A DNA stretch of 64,000 nt from Gammaproteobacteria bacterium (GCA_021324095.1 JAJPJT010000005.1:56826-120825); one strand, 5' to 3'. Counted from the stretch's first letter, positions 33,384 to 42,626 are shown. The notes: a model not told the origin generated them from the letters alone. Numbers and translations are program-made.

Positions 33384-34477
33384 AAGCCCGCATCGTCACC
33401 CTGCCCGGCGATGGCGTCGGCCCGGAAGTCACGGCCGCCGCAGTCGCGGTGCTGCAATCGGTCGCCACGCATTTCGGCCACGATTTCAGCTTCGACGAAC
33501 GCCTGATCGGCGGCGCTGCGATCGATGCAACCGGCGAACCCTTGCCGAAAGCTGCACTGGCCGCCTGCAAGTCTGCCGATGCCGTGCTGCTGGGCGCGGT
33601 CGGCGGCCCGAAGTGGTCCGACCCGAGCGCGCCGGTGCGGCCGGAACAGGGCTTGCTGGGCCTGCGCGCGGGGCTCGGCGTTTATGCCAACCTGCGTCCG
33701 CTCAAGGTGCATCCTGCGCTTGCCCCGCTGTCGCCGTTGAAAAGCGAGAAACTGCACGGCGTCGACGTGCTGTTCGTGCGCGAGCTGACCGGCGGCGCCT
33801 ACTTCGGCGCAAAAACGAAGACTACGGACGCCGCTACCGACGAATGCCGGTACACCGTGGCGGAAGTCGAACGCGTCGCGCGTCGCGCATTCGAACTGGC
33901 GCGCACACGTCGCCATCACGTCACTTCGGTGGACAAGGCCAACGTACTCGAAACCTCGCGGCTGTGGCGCCGCACCGTCACCCGCATTGCCACCGATTAC
34001 CCCGACGTGACGCTGGAACATCAACTCGTCGATTCAATGGCGATGCTGTTGTTGACCCGACCGGATGCCTATGACGTGGTGGTCACCGAAAACCTGTTCG
34101 GCGACATCCTCACCGACGAGGCCGCGGCACTGGCGGGTTCGCTGGGCCTGCTGCCCTCGGCATCGCTCGGCGAAGGCACGCGCGGCTTGTACGAACCCAT
34201 CCACGGCTCTGCGCCCGATATCGCGGGCCAGCACGTCGCCAATCCGATCGGCGCGACGCTTTCCGCAGCGCTGCTGCTGCGCCATTCGCTGCAACTCGAG
34301 GCCGAAGCGCAGGCGGTGGAAGCGGCGGTAAGCGAAGCGTTGCAGCACGGTCCGTACAGCCGCGATCTCGGTGGCGATGCCAGCACCGGCAACGTTCGCG
34401 ACGCGGTGATCGCCGCACTGGATCACCACGCCGTCGCCAGCGATGCGTTCTTCACGGGCATGCGCGCATGCGGTTGA
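33380..34477 (+). CDS. leuB: 3-isopropylmalate dehydrogenase
   Basis: LeuB, 365 residues. NAD-dependent oxidative decarboxylation of 3-isopropylmalate. Motifs are LPGDGVGPEVTAAAV, RELTGGAYFGAKT, the Lys/Tyr region VDKANVLETSRLWRR and NLFGDILTDEAAALAGSLG. The ATG at 33380 overlaps the leuD stop. It closes the leuACDB operon. GC-rich inverted repeats at about 34495-34515 lie just downstream. Confidence 0.97.
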   Translation: MKARIVTLPGDGVGPEVTAAAVAVLQSVATHFGHDFSFDERLIGGAAIDATGEPLPKAALAACKSADAVLLGAVGGPKWSDPSAPVRPEQGLLGLRAGLGVYANLRPLKVHPALAPLSPLKSEKLHGVDVLFVRELTGGAYFGAKTKTTDAATDECRYTVAEVERVARRAFELARTRRHHVTSVDKANVLETSRLWRRTVTRIATDYPDVTLEHQLVDSMAMLLLTRPDAYDVVVTENLFGDILTDEAAALAGSLGLLPSASLGEGTRGLYEPIHGSAPDIAGQHVANPIGATLSAALLLRHSLQLEAEAQAVEAAVSEALQHGPYSRDLGGDASTGNVRDAVIAALDHHAVASDAFFTGMRACG

Positions 34478-34549
34478 TTTGCACTTGTTGCACCCGGCGG
34501 CGGTGCGCCGCCGCACATTCGTCGCCGCTGCGGCACGTTCTTCAACGCA

Positions 34550-34699
34550 TCAGCAACCATAGAAGCACCCCTTGGCGGCCTCGATCTTTGCCGCAAACGC
34601 ATCCTTGTCCTTGGTCAGGAACGCGCGGTTGCTTTTCACGCCGGTGACTGCGGACCAGGTCCCGGCACCGCGGATACGTTCGCCAATCCGAAGCGGAGG
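34550..34699 (-). pseudogene. unrecognised 3' reading-frame remnant
   Basis: An open frame with protein-like composition but no start codon, directly downstream of the DksA-like gene: RIGERIRGAGTWSAVTGVKS and NRAFLTKDKDAFAAKIEAAK, ending CFYGC. Probably the tail of a deleted gene. Function unknown. Confidence 0.3.
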
Positions 34700-34701
34700 C
34701 G

Positions 34702-35364
34702 CTAAAAGGCCTGCTGCTTCTCCAGGTGCTCGCGCCGCTCCTGCGCATCCAGCGACAGCGCTGCAATGGGCCGAGCCTCGAGACGTTCCAGGCCAATCGG
34801 CTCGCCGGTCTCTTCGCAATAGCCGTAACGGCCTTGCTCGATCTTGCGCAGCGCCTTCTCGATTTTGGAAATCAACTTGCGGTAGCGGTCGCGGGTACGC
34901 AGTTCGAGTGCGTTTTGTGCCTCCCGGGCTGCACGTTCGACATCGTCGCTGACGTCGCGCGCCTCCCGGCGCAGGTTTTCGACGGTCTGCTGCGAGTCCG
35001 CGATCAGTGCTTCTCGCCAAACCTCCAGCTTCCAGCGGAAGTACGCGAGCTGCATCGGACTCATGTACTCCTCTTCCGTGGAGGGGCAATAGCCCGCAGG
35101 TAGCACGATCTTTTGCGTCGCGGGCAATGCGTAGTGGCCCTCCACGGCGCGCCCACCCACCGCTTCCGGTGCGGCGGCGGCAATCAGACGCGCGGATGGA
35201 GTCCCGTGACGGGTTTCGCGACGGGAGTGTTCCCGCCGCGCGGCCTCGCCAGTCACGTTCCGCCGGCGTACTTTCGAAGCGGCGGGGCTCCGGCCGGAAC
35301 GGCTCTCGGTTTGCAACGCTGCTTTCCTGCTGCCCTTCGCTACCGTGCTTTGCTGCTTCTTCAT
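34702..35364 (-). CDS. DksA/TraR-type protein without zinc cysteines
   Basis: 220 residues. The C-terminal two thirds match DksA: a long coiled coil (YFRWKLEVWREALIADSQQT ... RDRYRKLISKIEKALRKIEQ), then GRYGYCEETGEPIGLERLEA and RPIAALSLDAQERRE. E. coli DksA has four Cys ligands; here only the first (GYC) remains, and the second pair has become S and A, so no zinc finger forms. Such Cys-poor DksA forms are known to work under zinc limitation or oxidation. A basic Ser/Arg-rich extension of about 75 residues precedes the DksA core. It is not next to the usual dksA neighbours and is probably an accessory paralogue. Confidence 0.85.
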   Translation of the reverse strand: MKKQQSTVAKGSRKAALQTESRSGRSPAASKVRRRNVTGEAARREHSRRETRHGTPSARLIAAAAPEAVGGRAVEGHYALPATQKIVLPAGYCPSTEEEYMSPMQLAYFRWKLEVWREALIADSQQTVENLRREARDVSDDVERAAREAQNALELRTRDRYRKLISKIEKALRKIEQGRYGYCEETGEPIGLERLEARPIAALSLDAQERREHLEKQQAF

Positions 35365-35569
35365 GGTGGCTCCTTGCCTTTTGTTGTCGTCCCTGTGCCC
35401 GAGGCAGCATGCCGTCAGGGCTGTTAAGCCGGTGTCGACACGATCGACGAACGGACAAGTCAGTTACCCCGCATACACCCGTCGCTCCTCAAGATTTCCA
35501 TCATTCTCCCGAAGTTCGTTCGCTTGTCGCTGGTGTTCCGATCCGTGTGCATCAACAAGGAGGTGGACG

Positions 35570-35710
35570 ATGAAACGGTTCTCCCATGCATTTCGCCGCG
35601 GCGGCGACCCCAATGCCCAAAAAGGCGCACTTGGCTATGTGCTGGCTTGGCTGCTGGGTGTCCCCATTCCCATCCTGATCATCGTGGCGCTGCTGCGCAG
35701 TTGCGCATGA
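35570..35710 (+). CDS. 46-residue single-helix membrane protein
   Basis: Small protein with a basic N-terminus (MKRFSHAFRRGGDPNAQKG) and one transmembrane helix (LGYVLAWLLGVPIPILIIVA) ending RSCA. A very strong ribosome-binding site AAGGAGGT lies 5 nt before the ATG, which supports real translation. Small proteins of this sort occur widely in proteobacteria; function unknown. It precedes a larger membrane protein by 22 nt, probably in one operon. Confidence 0.75.
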   Translation: MKRFSHAFRRGGDPNAQKGALGYVLAWLLGVPIPILIIVALLRSCA

Positions 35711-35732
35711 TGCAGTCCAAGGAGAGACAGTC

Positions 35733-36299
35733 ATGGCGATATCAGAAAGCGTCAGTGTCAACCAAGAGCACCCGGTCATGCGCTGGGGTGCGGTATGGGC
35801 AGGCTGGCTGGTCGCAACCGGCGTTGCCGCCTTGCTGTATGCGTTCGGTTTGGCCGTAGGTTTTTCGGCGATCAACCCGCACGATCCGACCTCGGTTGCA
35901 CGCGGTCTGTCGGGTGGGGCCATCACTTGGGTGATTCTCACCTGGGCGGCGTCGCTCTGGCTGGGCTCGATGTTCGCCACCTGGTTCGACGGCCGCAACG
36001 ACACCGAAATGGGTATGATCCGCGGTCTCGCAGTCTGGGGTCTGTCGCTGACCGCGACCACGCTCCTCATTGCGAGCGGTATGACCCATCTCGCCGTCGG
36101 GGGTGCTGCTGCACCGGCGGAAGGGCTGCCCAATTTGAATGCCGATGACATCGCCCGCTACACCTCGCACGTCATGTGGGCGGCTTTCGGATGCGCACTG
36201 GTGTCGCTGATCACCGCTGCATTCGGCGGTTGGCTGGGCGCGCATCACGTGCATCGGGTCTACCACCTGCGCACCTACGCCAAACACGGCGTTCGTTGA
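35733..36299 (+). CDS. multi-spanning membrane protein, unknown
   Basis: 188 residues with about four hydrophobic helices: VWAGWLVATGVAALLYAFGL, ITWVILTWAASLWLGSMF, LAVWGLSLTATTLLIASG and MWAAFGCALVSLITAAFGG. The C-terminus is His/Arg-rich (GAHHVHRVYHLRTYAKHG). No catalytic motif. A good GGAGAGACAG site precedes the ATG. It sits with small stress-type genes and may be a stress-linked envelope protein (inference). Confidence 0.75.
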   Translation: MAISESVSVNQEHPVMRWGAVWAGWLVATGVAALLYAFGLAVGFSAINPHDPTSVARGLSGGAITWVILTWAASLWLGSMFATWFDGRNDTEMGMIRGLAVWGLSLTATTLLIASGMTHLAVGGAAAPAEGLPNLNADDIARYTSHVMWAAFGCALVSLITAAFGGWLGAHHVHRVYHLRTYAKHGVR

Positions 36300-36412
36300 G
36301 ATCGCTCCGCGCCCAGAGGAAGGCGTAATTCTTTCCTGAGGCACGGCAAAAGTTACCGCTCCGGGATGCGGCACATTGTTGCGGGAGCTCGCATCTTGCA
36401 ATCCGGTGCGAC

Positions 36413-36428
36413 TGGCACGGGCCTTGCA
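36413..36428 (+). promoter_or_regulatory. sigma-54 (-24/-12) promoter
   Basis: TGGCACG-GGCC-TTGCA matches the RpoN consensus TGGCACG-N4-TTGCW at every position, with GG (36414-36415) and GC (36426-36427) correctly spaced. It is 110 nt upstream of the decayed DUF883-type gene. No enhancer-binding regulator gene is nearby. Confidence 0.7.
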
Positions 36429-36538
36429 GTGTGAGTTGCGAAATCGGAACGGTAATACAGGGACGTCGAACTTGCCCGCCGGCGACCGTGGTTTATCGCG
36501 ATCCTCGTCAGTTCGGGCCTGAAACTAAGCAAACGATC

Positions 36539-37074
36539 ATGGATTCAGATCCACGCCAGCACGAAGGCCTTGCGAGCAAAGGCATTCAAAGGCTCATCGA
36601 CAATATCGCCGAGTACGTCATGCAAGACACCGCTGACGTATTCGACGAAGCAAAAGTAAGGCTCAAGGCGGTCGCCGATCGCGCCGGAGAAGGCCTGCAG
36701 AATCTGCTGAGTCCAGGGCGTGTTGTGCGCATGGCTCCGCAGACGCGGCGGCCGACTGGTGCAGGTGTGGTGCAAAAGCGACACCCGAGTCTCTCGATGA
36801 AGAGGATCACGCGGCGAACGCCAACCATGAATTCGTTGCCCGCAGGCCGGTCGCGTCGATGGGGATCGCGGTCGCGGCGCCGAGCGGGTTGGTGGGGCAT
36901 CTATTGAGCGCCGCTGCCGAACCTGCTGATCGGGAGGTCAACCAACGGATCGGACCAGCCGTTTCGGAGTGCGGTCGCTGGAATTCATCACGGCGCCTTC
37001 CGTTAAAAAAGAAGTGCTACGTTCCACGCCGCGCAGGATACCGTGACGGCTGTATGCAAGGAGAGCAACTTTGA
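36539..37074 (+). pseudogene. DUF883/ElaB-like protein gene, frameshifted
   Basis: The first frame (ATG 36539) reads LIDNIAEYVMQDTADVFDEA and KVRLKAVADRAGEGLQNLL, an amphipathic helix like ElaB/YqjD proteins. From about 36760 the similarity moves to another frame: DEEDHAANANHEFVARRPVA then SMGIAVAAPSGLVGHLLS, the C-terminal membrane anchor of the family. The first frame ends at 36907 and the second at 37074. So at least one indel separates the halves. Intact family members tether ribosomes or act in stress at the inner membrane. A complete relative lies at 37783. Confidence 0.6.
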
Positions 37075-37400
37075 ATCGATCAACAGGAAAGTCCGGTGTC
37101 ATTGAACGCGCTGTTCCGAACCCGCTTGGCATGACCACCAGAACGCCCGCCGTGCAATCGCGCGACTCCAGCCAGCGCGTCTTCGCCACGCGTCACCTAC
37201 TCGGGGGCCTCAGGCCAAGAGCCAAGTCTGCGCTCCACAAACCAGCACGCGGCCAAGGAAGCGCAGTTCCCGCAAAACCCGTCTGCGGCGCTTTGGCGAT
37301 GATTGCGCTCCCACAGATCGCCCTGGCCGGAAGGCTGTTCTTGTTGGGGCAAGCATCCGCGATACGAAGGTCGTCCAGGCAAGGAAGCCAAAGCGTATGA
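37071..37400 (+). CDS. doubtful 109-residue frame upstream of the CsbD-like gene
   Basis: TTG start at 37071 with AAGGAG 8 nt upstream, and a stop overlapping the next ATG (ATGA, 37397-37400), both of which look like a real coupled gene. The predicted protein has low-complexity composition (many Arg, Ser, Ala) and one hydrophobic stretch (LAMIALPQIALAGRLFLLG), and no family is recognised. It may be residual sequence kept open by chance. Confidence 0.3.
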   Translation: MNRSTGKSGVIERAVPNPLGMTTRTPAVQSRDSSQRVFATRHLLGGLRPRAKSALHKPARGQGSAVPAKPVCGALAMIALPQIALAGRLFLLGQASAIRRSSRQGSQSV

Positions 37401-37711
37401 GCGATTACCTCTCTGACTTGGCCTTTGCACCCGAACCGCAACAGTGGAAGCTGCGGCTGAGCGAAGACCGGATTCGGGAGCACTGGAACGAAATCTCAGC
37501 CAGGTTGCGGCGGCGCTGGCGGAAATTGACCGAAGAGGAAATCCTCTCCCCTGACGGCAGCGCAGAATATTTGGCCCGGGCCATTCAGCAGCACTACGGC
37601 CTCGCGCGTCGAGAAGCACTCTTGCAGGTCTTCGAGTTCGAGTGCGAACTGCAAGGGTCGCGACTTCGGCTCGGCTTGAGCCCCTCGGATCGGAGATCAC
37701 TCCACAAGTGA
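37397..37711 (+). CDS. CsbD-like general stress protein
   Basis: 104 residues. The central part, IREHWNEISARLRRRWRKLT followed by AEYLARAIQQHYGLARREAL and QVFEFE, follows the CsbD layout (N/W-x-I-K...W-G-K-L-T...I-Q-x-x-Y-G). The extra N- and C-terminal pieces make it longer than normal CsbD (about 65 residues). The family is stress-induced with unknown biochemistry. It precedes the DUF883 gene by 71 nt. Confidence 0.6.
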   Translation: MSDYLSDLAFAPEPQQWKLRLSEDRIREHWNEISARLRRRWRKLTEEEILSPDGSAEYLARAIQQHYGLARREALLQVFEFECELQGSRLRLGLSPSDRRSLHK

Positions 37712-37782
37712 CCACTTCAAGGCGGCGCTACACCGAACATCCCAAATGCAGGAAGCATGGTCTTCGGACCGAGGAGAAAGTC

Positions 37783-38163
37783 ATGAACCCCACGGAAAGC
37801 AACATTCCCAGCCAGGCAGGCGAAGCCACCCACGAGCACTTCCAGAATGCCGCGGACCGGGTGAAGCAACATGCCAGCGCCGCTGCAGACGGCGCCAAGG
37901 ACACATTCGACGCAGCAGCCGGCCGCGCCGAGGTCAAGATGCATGAGGCTGCGAGCGCCACGGCCGCGCACGCGAATCGTGCTGCCGACAAGGCGACCGA
38001 GTGGCGCGAGCACGGTGCAGCGTTCACTTCCAACGTGCGCGACCGCGCAAGTCAACTCGTCGGGAATCTGCGCGAATGGGTGCGTGAGAGGCCTGTGCAA
38101 TCCGTCGCGATCGCAATCTCCGCCGGGTGGTTGCTGGGCCAGGTACTAAAGCGACACAACTGA
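37783..38163 (+). CDS. DUF883/YqjD-ElaB family membrane-anchored protein
   Basis: 126 residues with GAGGAGAAAG before the ATG. The protein is a long Ala-rich amphipathic helix (FQNAADRVKQHASAAADGAK, ...HANRAADKATEWREH) ending in the family motif VRERPVQSVAIAISAGWLLG and basic KRHN, a C-terminal tail anchor. E. coli relatives bind ribosomes at the membrane in stationary phase. An intact version of the gene that is broken at 36539. Confidence 0.85.
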   Translation: MNPTESNIPSQAGEATHEHFQNAADRVKQHASAAADGAKDTFDAAAGRAEVKMHEAASATAAHANRAADKATEWREHGAAFTSNVRDRASQLVGNLREWVRERPVQSVAIAISAGWLLGQVLKRHN

Positions 38164-38318
38164 TACGGCATATTTGCGCCTGTACCAGCGTAGTGTCTGC
38201 GTGGGATTGCCCACCGCTGTGATTTTGTGGCTGCTGAAGTGCCCCATGCATTCTGCGGGGAGGGCCCGTCGTACGTCGGCGCGTCATCAACGCGCTCCTG
38301 CTGCTTACGGTAGGCCTA

Positions 38319-38756
38319 TTGCAGTTCAAACCCTGTTGCCGCCCGTTTGTCCCGTGCCGGCCACCAAGGGCTTTGTGGCTCCCGGCCGGGACCATGCACG
38401 CGGTACTGTGTCGCCGTGCGGTGTCGCTGCGCACGTTGTATGTGGACCCGCGGTACGACTCCAACCCACGCGATTGTCGTGTGCTCGAGGTATCCGACTT
38501 TCTGAAGGCGTTGATCCTGGAGGTCGTGAAGTTCTCGGACGAGTACGACCTGGAGGGACGTGAACGGCGCATCGTCTGGTTGCTGCTAGATCTCGCGCAT
38601 GCCGACGGCGATGTTCCGCCGGGCATGGCGAACCGCCAAGCATTTACCTTTCCCGTACGCCAGCGGACGAGCTTTCCGCACCGCCCCTGCCTCTCATTCG
38701 TGCGAGGAAGACTGATCGACGGAAGGGCTTTCGCGGTCGCGGATTCGCCACGCTGA
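38319..38756 (+). pseudogene. AraC-family regulator remnant
   Basis: The frame carries PPRALWLPAGTMHAVLCRRA followed by VSLRTLYVDP and DCRVLEVSDFLKALILEVVK, the cupin sensor domain of AraC/XylS-type regulators. After LVVLLLDLAHA-like text the match shifts frame (MPTAMF in the next frame) and the two helix-turn-helix motifs are missing. The 5' end, 38174-38320, is also unclear. So this is a truncated, frameshifted regulator. The whole span 38164-38905 has no intact gene. Confidence 0.6.
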
Positions 38757-38806
38757 TCGCGGCAGCCGCTCGGCTCGGATTGGCGAAAGCTTCGGTACAC
38801 GAGAAG

Positions 38807-38821
38807 GCGCCCTCTCCGCCA
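38807..38821 (+). repeat. orphan tRNA-Ser 3' tail (possible att scar)
   Basis: GCGCCCTCTCCGCCA ends with 13 nt identical to the acceptor 3' strand plus GCCA of the tRNA-Ser(GGA) at 9699 and 12 nt identical to tRNA-Ser(CGA). No tRNA body is attached. It borders the decayed 36.5-38.8 kb stretch and could be an integration scar or another scattered tRNA-Ser fragment. Confidence 0.55.
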
Positions 38822-38905
38822 GGTAGACAAAGGGGCCGAAAACTCCCTTCGTCATATCTGCACGTACGGCGTGATAGCAGCCGCGCGGACGCCAGTGCTG
38901 CCGGC

Positions 38906-40399
38906 CTACTGCCGCTTGCAGCCCACCAGCCGCAATCGCTTCCCGATCCGCAGATCGGTCGCCGAGTGCAGCTTGTTGCCGCGAATCAGCTCGTGGACAT
39001 CATCGCAATGAAAACGCCGTGCAATCGCGTACAGCGTATCGCCTTTACGGATCGTGTAATGCCGCGTCGACGCAGGCGGCGGATCGGCGGCAGCAACCTG
39101 CGCCGGCGGCGTCGGCAACTGCGCGTTCTGCAATTCGTCGGCCAGCGCGACCCATTTCCCGCTGGTGCATGCCTGTTTGTACGCAGCCTGCAGGAACTTC
39201 GGCAGATTGATGCGCGTGCCCTGCGGCTGGACCTGCGACGGATCCAATTGCGGATTGAGATTCCGCAACGTGCGATACCAGCCGTAGTGCGCGCCGTCGT
39301 CATCGCCGAGGCATACCGAAAGCTCGTTCAGCGATGCCGCGTTGACGAGATCCACGTAGCCCGGCGCGCCATCGATCCGCGGGAAATGCAGGTTGTACCG
39401 CGCGGGGTGCAGGAACAGCCACGCCGCTGCCAGCACCATCGGCACGTAGGCACGCGTCTCCGGTGCGAGCGCGAAGTACAGCTTCGGGTTCCAGAAACTC
39501 GCGTCCGGCGTACTCGTGACCAGGCGTCCCACCCTGCCCTCGCCCCCGTTGTAAGCCGCCAGCACCAGCGCCAGGTTGTCGTTGAGCTGCCCCAGTTGTT
39601 CATTCAGATAGGCCGCCGTTGCCTGCGCCGCCATCGTCGGATCGAAGCGCTGGTCGAAACCGTCGATCGTGTTCAGGCCAAAGCGCGAACCGGTGGCCGG
39701 CATGAATTGCAGCGGACCCGCCGCGCCGGAACGCGAAACCGCGTGCACATTGCCGCCGGATTCCTTGGCGATCAATCCGAACAGGATCGCCTCCGGCAAC
39801 CCCGCCTTGTGGAACGCCGGCCACATCTGGTAGCGCAGGTACTGGTAATCCACGTAGGCGCGGATCAGGTTGGGACGCAGCCGCGTCAGCCACACCTGCA
39901 ACGCGGCCTGGACCGTGCCGTTGGTCGCGACCAGGTCCGACAGCTTGTGGTCGTGAAGCAACTGCACGGTGCGCTGCGCTTCCGGCAGCGTCGTCAGCAC
40001 ACCCGGTTCGGTGCCGGCGATGTTCTGGTCTTCGGTATCCAGCACCTGATCGTCGTTCTCGGTGCCGAGAAAGCTGCCGTCCTTCAACCGCAGGGCGCGG
40101 TCGTAAGCGGAAAGGAACCGGCCGGTATCGCAACCTGCCGTGTTGACGCACTGGTCGGACGCGCTGCGCAGCGCGTCCAGCGCAGCCTCCAGCGTCTTCT
40201 GCGATTGCGCGTTGTCGCCGCGGCGCGCCTGTTCCAGCGCCTGGTCGTATTCACTACTGGCCTGGTCCAACTGCGCGTAAAGGGCATTCAAACCAGGAGA
40301 AGCGCCACTGCTCGCAGCATGTTGCACAGGCGCCTGCGCACATCCCGCCAGAAGACCCAGCGCGCCGACGCACGCCATCCAACACAGCCGCCGAATCAT
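38906..40399 (-). CDS. mltD: membrane-bound lytic murein transglycosylase D-like
   Basis: Lipoprotein transglycosylase of 497 residues, signal peptide with lipobox LGLLAGC. The SLT domain has the catalytic Glu in FGLIAKESGGNVHAVSRSGA and then AGPLQFMPATGSRFGL and LVLAAYNGGEGRVGR. One LysM domain closes the protein (HYTIRKGDTLYAIARRF... GKRLRLVG); E. coli MltD has two. It cleaves peptidoglycan between MurNAc and GlcNAc. ATG 40399 follows GGGGTGG; an ATG 15 nt upstream is possible. The 296 nt to greB hold no gene I can support. Confidence 0.9.
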   Translation of the reverse strand: MIRRLCWMACVGALGLLAGCAQAPVQHAASSGASPGLNALYAQLDQASSEYDQALEQARRGDNAQSQKTLEAALDALRSASDQCVNTAGCDTGRFLSAYDRALRLKDGSFLGTENDDQVLDTEDQNIAGTEPGVLTTLPEAQRTVQLLHDHKLSDLVATNGTVQAALQVWLTRLRPNLIRAYVDYQYLRYQMWPAFHKAGLPEAILFGLIAKESGGNVHAVSRSGAAGPLQFMPATGSRFGLNTIDGFDQRFDPTMAAQATAAYLNEQLGQLNDNLALVLAAYNGGEGRVGRLVTSTPDASFWNPKLYFALAPETRAYVPMVLAAAWLFLHPARYNLHFPRIDGAPGYVDLVNAASLNELSVCLGDDDGAHYGWYRTLRNLNPQLDPSQVQPQGTRINLPKFLQAAYKQACTSGKWVALADELQNAQLPTPPAQVAAADPPPASTRHYTIRKGDTLYAIARRFHCDDVHELIRGNKLHSATDLRIGKRLRLVGCKRQ

Positions 40400-40695
40400 G
40401 TACCGCCACCCCAACGTCAGACAACGCCCGCACCCTAGCGTGAAGCCGGCCGGGACTCAAGCCAATTCAGCGCCATACAATCCAACACCCGTCACATTCC
40501 GGCTCGCGGGGAGGGCCACGTGAGCGAAGTCCTGACCGGCAATAGCGACCGCGGTGCGCCCGCGTCCCGGCGCGCCACTCGCATCAAGATGCAGGCACTA
40601 GCCCGTCACCTTGCAAACCGGTTCGTGCGATGCTGGCCGCAACACCAAGACCTCCCTGCGCTGCGGTTGCTTGCGACGGCGAGCGGAGGTGGCGA

Positions 40696-41196
40696 ATGAG
40701 CCGCTGGCGCCCGTCACCGCCCCGCTCCACCGCCATCATCACGCGCGTCGGATTCGACGCACTGAAGGCCGAACTCGACCATCTGTGGCGCGAATTGCGC
40801 CCCGAAGTCGTCAAGGCGCTCGCTGCAGCGGCGGCCGAAGGCGATCGTTCCGAAAACGCCGAGTACACGTACCGCAAGAAACAGCTCGGCGAAATCGATC
40901 GCCGCGTGCGTTATCTGTCCAAACGCATCCCATCATTGAAGGTTGCCGAAGGCATGCCGGCGGACCGCGACGCCATCTTCTTTGGCGCAAGTTTCGAAAT
41001 CGAGAACATCGACAGCGGCGAGACGCACACCTACCGCATCGTCGGTCCCGACGAAACCGACGCGAAGCGCGGCTGGATCAGCGTGGATTCGCCGCTGGCG
41101 CGCGCGGCGCTGAAGAAACGCGTGGACGAGGAGTTCGAAGCCGAGTTGCCGGGCGGCAAGACGCGCTTCGTGGTGGTGGCGGTGAGCTATCGCTAG
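40696..41196 (+). CDS. greB: transcription elongation factor GreB
   Basis: GreB, 166 residues from the ATG at 40696 with GGAGGTGG upstream. Stimulates transcript cleavage by backtracked RNA polymerase. The coiled-coil tip residues are seen in [20 protein letters not shown] (the conserved DRSENAEY with acidic tip), and the C-terminal domain carries [15 protein letters not shown]. GreB rather than GreA from [20 protein letters not shown]. Confidence 0.95.
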   Translation: MSRWRPSPPRSTAIITRVGFDALKAELDHLWRELRPEVVKALAAAAAEGDRSENAEYTYRKKQLGEIDRRVRYLSKRIPSLKVAEGMPADRDAIFFGASFEIENIDSGETHTYRIVGPDETDAKRGWISVDSPLARAALKKRVDEEFEAELPGGKTRFVVVAVSYR

Positions 41197-41215
41197 CTTG
41201 CACCTCCGTTTGTGC

Positions 41216-41242
41216 TGAGCCCTTCGACACGCTCAGGGCGAA
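41216..41242. repeat. TGAGC/GCTCA hairpin repeat between greB and rimO
   Basis: TGAGC (41216-41220) and GCTCA (41231-41235) enclose CCTTCGACAC, giving a short hairpin of a type found dispersed in many proteobacterial genomes. The rimO stop codon lies inside it, and it may work as a weak terminator for the two convergent genes. Confidence 0.45.
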
Positions 41243-42591
41243 CGGCTGTCCAGCACAGCTTCCAGATCGTGTTCGCTCGCGCCGGTGATGCGCACGTCTG
41301 CGAACTGACCCGGCTTCAACTTCGTGCCGTTCACGATCCGCACCACACCATCGATCTCCGGCGCGTCGGCCCTCGAACGCGCAATCGCACCGTCGGCATC
41401 CACTTCATCGATCAGCACTTTCAATGTACGGCCAAGCTTCTTCTGCAATTTGGCGGCGGAGATTCCCGCCTGCACTTCCATGAAGCGTTCCAGCCGGTCT
41501 TCCTTCAATTCCTCCGGCACCGGACCGGGCAGTTCGTTTGCCCTGGCGCCATCGACCGGCGAATACGCGAACGCACCGACGCGGTCGAGTTGCGCTTCGC
41601 GCAGGAAGTCGAGGAGTTCCTCGAACTCTGCGTCGGTCTCGCCGGGAAAGCCGACGATGAAAGTGCTGCGGATCGTGAGGTCCGGGCACACCGCGCGCCA
41701 GGCACGGATGCGCTCAAGCGTCTTTTCCGCATGCGCCGGCCGCTTCATCAACTTCAATATCCGCGGCGAAGCGTGCTGGAACGGGATGTCGAGGTACGGA
41801 AGGATCTTGCCTTCCGCCATCAGCGGAATCACTTCGTCCACGTGCGGATACGGATAGACGTAGTGCAACCGCACCCACGCGCCGAGTGCGCCCAAACCGC
41901 GGCACAGGTCGGTCATGCGCGTCTGGTACGTTTTGCCGTGCCATTCGCGGTCGGCGTATCGAAGATCGACGCCATAGGCGCTGGTGTCCTGCGAAATCAC
42001 CAGCAATTCCTTGACGCCTGACCGCACCAGCTTCTCGGCTTCAAGCAGCACGTCATCGACCGGGCGGGAAACGAGGTTCCCGCGCATCGACGGGATGATG
42101 CAGAAGGTGCAGCGATGATTGCAGCCTTCGGAAATCTTGAGATACGCGTAGTGCTTCGGCGTCAGCTTGATGCCGATGCCGTTGTCTTGCGCCTCGCCAG
42201 GGCGGCGCTGTGGCACCAGATCGACAAACGGATCGAGCGGCTTCGGCAGCGCCTCGTGCACCGCCCCCATCACGCTCGCATAGTCTTGCGGCCCGGTGAT
42301 CGCCAGCACGTCGGGATAGGCCTCGCGGATCAGCGCGTCGCGCTTGCCGAGGCAGCCGGTCACGATCACCCTGCCGTTCTCGTGCAGCGCCTCGCCGATC
42401 GCATCCAGCGATTCCTGCACCGCCGCGTCGATGAAGCCGCAGGTGTTGACGATCACCACGTTGGCCTTGTCGTAACGCGGCACGATCTCGTAGCCCTCGG
42501 CTCTCAACTGGGTCAGGATGCGCTCGGAATCGACCAGCGCCTTGGGGCAGCCGAGGCTGACGAAACCGACTTTTGGGGGATGCACCGACAT
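41233..42591 (-). CDS. rimO: ribosomal protein S12 methylthiotransferase
   Basis: RimO, 452 residues, radical-SAM enzyme that methylthiolates Asp88 of ribosomal protein S12. The MTTase domain cysteines are in [26 protein letters not shown] and VTGCLGKR; the radical-SAM motif is [17 protein letters not shown]; a TRAM domain ends the protein. The RimO-type [12 protein letters not shown] distinguishes it from MiaB. Confidence 0.97.
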   Translation of the reverse strand: MSVHPPKVGFVSLGCPKALVDSERILTQLRAEGYEIVPRYDKANVVIVNTCGFIDAAVQESLDAIGEALHENGRVIVTGCLGKRDALIREAYPDVLAITGPQDYASVMGAVHEALPKPLDPFVDLVPQRRPGEAQDNGIGIKLTPKHYAYLKISEGCNHRCTFCIIPSMRGNLVSRPVDDVLLEAEKLVRSGVKELLVISQDTSAYGVDLRYADREWHGKTYQTRMTDLCRGLGALGAWVRLHYVYPYPHVDEVIPLMAEGKILPYLDIPFQHASPRILKLMKRPAHAEKTLERIRAWRAVCPDLTIRSTFIVGFPGETDAEFEELLDFLREAQLDRVGAFAYSPVDGARANELPGPVPEELKEDRLERFMEVQAGISAAKLQKKLGRTLKVLIDEVDADGAIARSRADAPEIDGVVRIVNGTKLKPGQFADVRITGASEHDLEAVLDSRSP

Positions 42592-42626
42592 TGCGGCTCT
42601 GAATGTGCAAAGCGTGCAATTTTAGC

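Noticed and set aside
38780..40438. 552-codon plus-strand frame over mltD
   Set aside because: It is antisense to a well-supported lytic transglycosylase; composition is that of a GC-rich shadow frame.
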